DNA of 64,000 nt from Photobacterium sp. CCB-ST2H9. Its GTDB lineage: Bacteria; Pseudomonadota; Gammaproteobacteria; Enterobacterales; Vibrionaceae. Every line of letters begins with the position of its first letter. Within the stretch, counting starts at the first letter, position 1. The stretch is taken from contig NZ_CP100425.1 of NCBI RefSeq assembly GCF_023151555.2, positions 558,001 through 622,000 on the forward strand. Direction: 5' to 3'. Positions 59,623-64,000 of this stretch are shown here, piece by piece. A program made the translations under genes and the position numbers. Under the pieces are notes generated by a model that saw only the letters and a list, made by a program, of their open reading frames with translations, had not been told where the DNA came from and did no database searches.

Positions 59623-59694
59623 GGTGGTGTCGTTTTTGCGAATGTGGCGGTTATGGTAGCGCTCTTTTGACGAAAGGCAATTCCATATACCATG

Positions 59695-59732
59695 TGTAAA
59701 TTAATATTTACGATTGGTATTTTTTCTTTACA
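59695..59732 (+). promoter_or_regulatory. TyrR boxes before aroF
   Basis: A strong box TGTAAA-N6-TTTACG (59695-59712) is one base short of the TyrR consensus TGTAAA-N6-TTTACA. A weaker one, TGGTAT-N6-TTTACA (59715-59732), is centred 20 bases on. Paired strong and weak boxes allow tyrosine-dependent repression in E. coli. A possible promoter is TTGCCC (59738-59743), 17 bases, TATTGT (59761-59766). Confidence 0.82.
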
Positions 59733-59839
59733 CAATCTTGCCCCATGAAAAATCAGTTGTTATTGTCTCTAACAGACAGGGGAAATCCTGTTGTAATTAA
59801 ATTTTTACACCCAAGGTATAGCAGACTCAGGATGGCCCC

Positions 59840-60910
59840 ATGCAGAAAGATGTGTTGAATAATGTCCATATTCAGGATGAACAAGTCCTGATCACGCCAC
59901 AGCAGTTAAAGGAGAAACTGCCGGTCAGCGACACTGCGCTGAAGTTTATTGAGCAATCACGTAAAACGGTTGCCGACATTATCCATAAGCGTGATCACCG
60001 TTTGCTGGTGGTCTGTGGTCCCTGTTCTATTCATGATGTAGAAGCCGCGAAAAATTACGCCAGACGTTTTAAAGAACTGGCTGCGGAGCTTGGCGATCAG
60101 CTATACCTTGTGATGCGCGTCTACTTTGAAAAACCCCGGACGACAGTGGGCTGGAAAGGCCTGATTAACGATCCGCACCTGGACGGTTCGTTTGAGATCG
60201 AAGAAGGACTGCATATTGCCCGCCAGTTGCTGATTGATCTGGTTGAAATGGGGATCCCGCTGGCAACGGAAGCGCTGGATCCGATCAGCCCGCAGTACAT
60301 CGGAGATCTCTTCAGCTGGGCGGCGATCGGGGCCCGAACCACCGAATCCCAGACTCACCGTGAAATGGCTAGTGGTCTGTCGATGCCGGTTGGTTTTAAA
60401 AACGGTACAGATGGTAGTCTCGGAACAGCTATCAATGCGATGCAGGCGGCAGCGTCGGGCCACCGTTTTATGGGGATCAATCGCGAAGGTCAGGTTGCCC
60501 TGCTCAACACACAGGGGAATCCGGACGGACACGTAATCCTTCGCGGCGGTAAACAGACGAACTATGATTCCGTCTCGGTTACTGAGTGTGAAAATGAGAT
60601 GAAAGCGGCGGGCCTGATTCCGGCCTTGATGGTAGACTGTTCGCATGCCAATTCTCGCAAAGATTACCGTCGTCAGCCGCTGGTGGCGGAAGATGTCATC
60701 CATCAGATCCGTGAAGGAAACCGTTCCGTGATTGGCCTGATGCTGGAAAGCCATCTGAACGAAGGCAATCAGAGCGCGGATCTGGATCGCAGCGAAATGG
60801 CTTATGGTGTGTCCATTACCGATGCCTGTATTAATTGGGAAGATACAGAAAGTCTGCTGCGTCAGGCCCGTCTGGAACTGATTCCCTTCCTGCAAGATCG
60901 TATTCAATAA
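59840..60910 (+). CDS. aroF: 3-deoxy-7-phosphoheptulonate synthase, Tyr-sensitive type
   Basis: First step of the shikimate pathway: erythrose 4-phosphate plus phosphoenolpyruvate to DAHP. The 356 residues equal E. coli AroF and start MQKDVLNNVHIQDEQVL, the AroF form. Class I blocks are LLVVCGPCSIHD, RVYFEKPRTTVGWKGLINDP, GARTTESQTHREMASGLSMP and MVDCSHANSRKDY. It is followed 15 bases later by tyrA, as in the E. coli aroF-tyrA operon, and TyrR boxes lie upstream; feedback by tyrosine is inferred. Confidence 0.96.
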   Translation: MQKDVLNNVHIQDEQVLITPQQLKEKLPVSDTALKFIEQSRKTVADIIHKRDHRLLVVCGPCSIHDVEAAKNYARRFKELAAELGDQLYLVMRVYFEKPRTTVGWKGLINDPHLDGSFEIEEGLHIARQLLIDLVEMGIPLATEALDPISPQYIGDLFSWAAIGARTTESQTHREMASGLSMPVGFKNGTDGSLGTAINAMQAAASGHRFMGINREGQVALLNTQGNPDGHVILRGGKQTNYDSVSVTECENEMKAAGLIPALMVDCSHANSRKDYRRQPLVAEDVIHQIREGNRSVIGLMLESHLNEGNQSADLDRSEMAYGVSITDACINWEDTESLLRQARLELIPFLQDRIQ

Positions 60911-60925
60911 CGGAAAAACAGACGA

Positions 60926-62053
60926 ATGGTAGCAGAACTGAGCACGCTCCGAGATCAAATTGATGAAGTTGATAAGCAGATGGTGGCGTTGCTGGCGCGC
61001 CGTCTGGCACTGGTAGAAGAAGTGGGCCATGTGAAAAGTCAGCATGGTCTGCCGATTTACGCACCGGACCGGGAGGCTGCAATGCTGGCGTCCCGACGTC
61101 AGGAAGCGACAGAACAGGGCGTACCGCCGGATCTGATTGAGGATATTCTGCGCCGTACCATGCGGGAGTCGTATGCCAGTGAGAATGACTCTGGTTTTAA
61201 ATGTCTGAAACCGGAGTTGCGACCCATTGTCGTGGTTGGTGGTTACGGCCAGCTGGGCAGCTTATTCTGCCGTTTGTTTACACTTTCAGGGTATCAGGTT
61301 CGTAAGCTCGGCAGTCAGGACTGGGATCAGGCGGAAGAATTACTGGCTGACGCCGGTATGGTGGTTGTGACGGTGCCGATTCATCTGACGGAGCAAGTGA
61401 TCCGCCGGTTGCCGAAGTTACCGGAAGACTGCATTTTGGCGGATCTGACCTCTATCAAGAGTGGCCCTCTGCAAACCATGCTGGAAGTGCATGAAGGGCC
61501 AGTCGTTGGTCTGCATCCGATGTTTGGCCCGGATATCAGCAGTCTGGCGAAACAGGTTGTCGTTTACTGTGATGGCCGACTTCCGGAGCATTATCAGTGG
61601 TTGCTGGAGCAAATTCAGATTTGGGGCGCCAGTCTCAACCGGATCAGTGCGATCGAACACGATCAGGGAATGACGCTGATTCAGGCGCTGCGTCACTTCA
61701 CTTCCTTCGTGTATGGCGTCCATCTCGCGGAAGAAGATCCACGACTGGAACAGTTACTGTCACTCAGCTCGCCAATTTACCGGCTTGAGCTGGCCATGGT
61801 AGGTCGCTTGTTTGCGCAGGACGGACAATTGTATGCGGATATCATTATGTCGTCTCCGCAGAATCTGGCGATGATTAAGCGGTTCCATCAGCGTTTCGGC
61901 GAAGCCATTCAGATTTTGGAGAATCAGGATAAGGCCGCTTTCAGACAGGCTTTCGCTCAGGTTGAAAGTTGGTTTGGCGATTATGCCGGACGCTTCATGA
62001 AGGAAAGTCAGTCTCTGCTGCGTCAGGCCAATGACGCGGCTCACCGAGCCTGA
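60926..62053 (+). CDS. tyrA: Bifunctional chorismate mutase/prephenate dehydrogenase
   Basis: Makes 4-hydroxyphenylpyruvate from chorismate for tyrosine synthesis. The 375 residues have an AroQ-type chorismate mutase domain at about 1-90 ([30 protein letters not shown]) and a NAD-dependent prephenate dehydrogenase with [26 protein letters not shown] and [10 protein letters not shown]. coli TyrA has 373. Operon with aroF; faces pheA across a shared terminator. Confidence 0.97.
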   Translation: MVAELSTLRDQIDEVDKQMVALLARRLALVEEVGHVKSQHGLPIYAPDREAAMLASRRQEATEQGVPPDLIEDILRRTMRESYASENDSGFKCLKPELRPIVVVGGYGQLGSLFCRLFTLSGYQVRKLGSQDWDQAEELLADAGMVVVTVPIHLTEQVIRRLPKLPEDCILADLTSIKSGPLQTMLEVHEGPVVGLHPMFGPDISSLAKQVVVYCDGRLPEHYQWLLEQIQIWGASLNRISAIEHDQGMTLIQALRHFTSFVYGVHLAEEDPRLEQLLSLSSPIYRLELAMVGRLFAQDGQLYADIIMSSPQNLAMIKRFHQRFGEAIQILENQDKAAFRQAFAQVESWFGDYAGRFMKESQSLLRQANDAAHRA

Positions 62054-62085
62054 TACTGAAAATCAGGATCAACAGGATAAAAAAG

Positions 62086-62110
62086 AGGCCAGCATATCGC
62101 TGGCCTTTTT
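62086..62110. terminator. Bidirectional terminator between tyrA and pheA
   Basis: AGGCCAGC (62086-62093), loop ATATC, GCTGGCCT (62099-62106) with T to 62110 on the right and a run of A on the left. Confidence 0.88.
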
Positions 62111-62126
62111 CGTTTTTCTACTCTGC

Positions 62127-63305
62127 TTAATCTTCCAGATAATCCACTTCTGCTGGTTTGACGTTTTCGCTTGGATAACATCCCAGGACTTTGATGAATC
62201 GGGTCAGTCCGGTCAGTTCTTTCAGCGCCTGCTGCATCACATCCGCTTTCAGGTTCGCTTCAACGTCCATATAGAACATTTCTTCCCACGGGTTACCAAT
62301 GACAGGGCGGGATTCCAGTTTGGCCATATTAATATTGAGGTTACGCAGAACCAGCAGGCACTCCACCAGTGAACCGGGTTTCTGGCCGGTGGACATGATC
62401 AGGGTGGTTTTCGCCGGGATCAGCGGCGTCACATCCACGGCCTTGCGCGCGACCACAATAAAGCGGGTGTAGTTTTCATGCTGGTTTGCAATCCCGGTTT
62501 TCAGTGGCGTCAGACCATAGAGTTCGCCGCTGGAGGCATTCCCGATTGCCGCAACATTCGGCAGCTTTAACTCGGCGACCTGCTGCATGGCTTCAGCCGT
62601 ACTGGAGGTGTACTCTTGCTTAATTTCCCCCATGTTGTGGAGAAATTCGCTGCACTGCTGGTGGGGCTGTGGGTGAGAATACAGGGTGTCGATTTGTTCC
62701 AGCGTCGAAGGCACGGCCGTCAGCAGACTGTGTTCAATCGGCTGAGTGATTTCACCGACAATAGACAGGCTGGTGTGCTGAAGCAGATCGTAAACTTCAT
62801 TGATGGAACCCGAACTGGTGTTCTCAATGGGTAATACACCGTAATCGGCCTGGCCGGTTTCGACGACATTGACTACCTCACGGAAACTGGAGCAACTCAT
62901 CTCCACCAGTTGGGTCTGTTTCCGGCTGAAGTATTGCCGGCTGGCGAGATTAGAGTAGGAGCCTTTGGCACCGAGAAAGGAGACCCGAGCGACAGGCTGC
63001 AGGCTGTCTGGGTTCGTCAGTTTTTGCAGATAGGCTTGCTGGAACAGCACAGAATCTTCAATGATGGTGTGAAAAATTTGAGTGACGTAGCTGGCATCAA
63101 GCTGATGTTCCTTGCCTTTTTCTATCAGTCGAATAAGCAGCGCCTGCTCTCTTTCCAGATCCCGGACCGGTTTCGTGGTTTTGATTTTACTTTTGGCCAC
63201 TTCTAGGCTGAGCTGTCGCCGTTCGCCCAGCAGTGCCAGAATTTCATTATCAATCCGGGTGACTTCGCTGCGGATCTCATCCAGTGAGTGATAGCTTTTG
63301 GTCAT
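62127..63305 (-). CDS. pheA: Bifunctional chorismate mutase/prephenate dehydratase
   Basis: Makes phenylpyruvate from chorismate for phenylalanine synthesis. The 392 residues (386 in E. coli) are an AroQ mutase domain at about 1-95 (IRSEVTRIDNEILALLGERR), a dehydratase domain (SFLGAKGSYSNLA, LPIENTSSGSINEVYDLL, NYTRFIVVAR) and a C-terminal ACT domain with the Phe-binding GSLVECL and LESRP. The ATG is 110 bases after the leader-peptide stop; expression is controlled by the attenuator at 63345-63466. Neighbour of raiA as in E. coli. Confidence 0.97.
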   Translation of the reverse strand: MTKSYHSLDEIRSEVTRIDNEILALLGERRQLSLEVAKSKIKTTKPVRDLEREQALLIRLIEKGKEHQLDASYVTQIFHTIIEDSVLFQQAYLQKLTNPDSLQPVARVSFLGAKGSYSNLASRQYFSRKQTQLVEMSCSSFREVVNVVETGQADYGVLPIENTSSGSINEVYDLLQHTSLSIVGEITQPIEHSLLTAVPSTLEQIDTLYSHPQPHQQCSEFLHNMGEIKQEYTSSTAEAMQQVAELKLPNVAAIGNASSGELYGLTPLKTGIANQHENYTRFIVVARKAVDVTPLIPAKTTLIMSTGQKPGSLVECLLVLRNLNINMAKLESRPVIGNPWEEMFYMDVEANLKADVMQQALKELTGLTRFIKVLGCYPSENVKPAEVDYLED

Positions 63306-63344
63306 GCTGCGTTCCTGTCTGTGCTGTGATTCTGATGATGCTTA

Positions 63345-63371
63345 CAAAAAAGCCTCCCGGGTGGGAGGCTT
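63345..63371 (-). terminator. pheA attenuator terminator
   Basis: On the minus strand AGCCTCCC (63370-63363), loop ACCC, GGGAGGCT (63358-63351), then TTTTT. It ends leader transcripts before pheA. The left arm can instead pair with GTGGGGGCT (63415-63407), which would disrupt the terminator. Confidence 0.92.
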
Positions 63372-63415
63372 GCTGTTCGTCTTTCGCTTATTTCTTGCGT
63401 AACGAGAGCCCCCAC

Positions 63416-63466
63416 TTATGGTGAGCGAAAAAAGAAGCGAAAGAAAAACAGGGCGGCGTGAATCAT
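63416..63466 (-). CDS. pheL: pheA leader peptide
   Basis: A 16-codon frame, MIHAALFFFRFFFRSP, with six Phe in seven codons, directly before the attenuator of pheA. E. coli PheL is likewise a 15-residue Phe-rich peptide. When Phe-tRNA is scarce the ribosome stalls on the Phe codons and frees GTGGGGGCT just after the stop to pair with the terminator arm. When it reaches the stop it covers that segment and the terminator forms. CTTTCGCTT in the Phe codons can pair with AAGCGAAAG (63389-63381). Confidence 0.95.
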   Translation of the reverse strand: MIHAALFFFRFFFRSP

Positions 63467-63514
63467 ATGTCGGCAGTACTCTGGTTGAAGGTGAATGGTC
63501 AACGTGCAGGAATC

Positions 63515-63543
63515 AACCTAGGGTGAATTATTGTGCTTGTCAA
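63515..63543 (-). promoter_or_regulatory. pheL-pheA promoter
   Basis: On the minus strand a perfect -35 TTGACA (63543-63538), a 17-base spacer and TAGGTT (63520-63515). Transcription would start near 63508, about 40 bases before the leader peptide. Confidence 0.65.
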
Positions 63544-63551
63544 GAATAAAT

Positions 63552-63574
63552 CGGCCCCGCGTTAAGCAGGGCCG
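63552..63574 (-). terminator. Terminator-like hairpin after raiA
   Basis: On the minus strand CGGCCCTGC (63574-63566), loop TTAAC, GCGGGGCCG (63560-63552), with one G-T pair, followed by ATTTATTC. The T run is weak. The pheA -35 starts only eight bases farther on. Confidence 0.65.
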
Positions 63575-63587
63575 TGTTGATTTGGGT

Positions 63588-63947
63588 TCAGGCTTCGAAA
63601 TCCTCAGGCTCGAATTCTTCTGTCTGGGATGCGACCGGCTTCAGGCTGTGGGTTGCGCGACGAGATTCTGGTTTATGCGCTTGTTTGCTTAGCTGCCGCT
63701 CCAGTTTGTGGTACATGTCTTTAATCGCTGCATACATATTTTCCTGTTCAGAGGACGCTACAATGTTTCCTCCAGGAATGCCGGCTGTTGCTTCCACCTT
63801 GAAGTGCCGGTTTGGTTCTTTACTGATGACTGCGTGTTTGCCAATCAGTGGGACCTGAAAGCGCTCTAACTTACTGAATTTCTCTTCAATGCGCTCACGG
63901 ATAGCAGGGGTGACATCAATGTTTTTGCCTGTGACTTCTACTTGCAT
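63588..63947 (-). CDS. raiA: Ribosome-associated inhibitor RaiA (YfiA)
   Basis: Binds the 30S decoding site of idle ribosomes in stationary phase or cold. The 119 residues (113 in E. coli) start MQVEVTGKNIDVTPAIRERI, carry KLERFQVPLIGKHAVISKEP and the second helix DMYHKLERQLSKQAHK, and end in an acidic tail (EEFEPEDFEA) as RaiA does and short HPF does not. AGGAGAGAG precedes the ATG. Its promoter probably lies at or beyond the window edge. Confidence 0.92.
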   Translation of the reverse strand: MQVEVTGKNIDVTPAIRERIEEKFSKLERFQVPLIGKHAVISKEPNRHFKVEATAGIPGGNIVASSEQENMYAAIKDMYHKLERQLSKQAHKPESRRATHSLKPVASQTEEFEPEDFEA

Positions 63948-64000
63948 AGTCTCTCTCCTGTTTTGCTACCCCTTGGTGGGTTAACTTCAGATTACTCTTC

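Overview
The window is a contiguous piece of a gamma-proteobacterial core chromosome. Product sequences and gene order (nadB/rpoE-rseABC-lepA-lepB-rnc-era-recO-pdxJ-acpS; relA-mazG-pyrG-eno-ftsB-ispDF-truD-surE-pcm-nlpD-rpoS-mutS; recA-recX-alaS-csrA-tRNA; gshA-luxS; ffh-rpsP-rimM-trmD-rplS; aroF-tyrA/pheA-raiA) are those of the Vibrionaceae and close to E. coli. The large Ser/Arg tRNA array and moderate GC suggest Photobacterium or a near relative. That genus call is inference; no marker here fixes it.

Layout. 1-2060: a lone chemoreceptor. 2066-6760: nadB, divergent from the sigma-E operon rpoE-rseA-rseB-rseC, which has its own sigma-E-type promoter. 6834-13036: lepA-lepB-rnc-era-recO-pdxJ-acpS, mostly overlapping genes. 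13115-15892: the hybrid kinase BarA/VarS on the minus strand. 16049-24243: rlmD, relA, mazG, pyrG, eno, ftsB. 24282-30049: ispD to rpoS, one tightly packed run. 30130-35165: mutS (minus), pncC, recA behind a LexA box, recX. 35331-38474: alaS and csrA. 38690-40066: twelve tRNA genes (3 Ser-GCU, 9 Arg-ACG) behind one promoter. 40223-44482: a quinone-oxidoreductase-like protein, YqaA and an M16 lipoprotein peptidase. 44677-47587: gshA, an SLT lipoprotein, luxS. 47675-49887 (minus): corB/yfjD and ypjD. 50160-53672: ffh and the rpsP operon. 53906-55387: a glutamate-synthase-like FMN protein of unknown role. 55488-59622 (minus): pyruvate sensor btsS-btsR with a CstA-family transporter. 59840-63947: aroF-tyrA behind TyrR boxes, pheA behind a complete pheL attenuator, and raiA.

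Several genes belong to connected circuits. BarA acts on CsrA through small RNAs. RelA, RpoS, RaiA and the stringent-looking tRNA promoter belong to starvation physiology. BtsSR and its operator explain the neighbouring transporter. TyrR boxes and the Phe attenuator split control of aromatic amino acid synthesis.

I saw no insertion sequence, prophage, integron, CRISPR array, toxin-antitoxin pair or defence island, and no broken genes. I did not find a wholly new system. The points most worth a second look are the BtsR operator array, the recently duplicated tRNA segment, the alternative hairpins between recA and recX, the in-frame upstream start of rpoE, the 18-base tandem repeat before ypjD, and the orphan glutamate-synthase-like gene.
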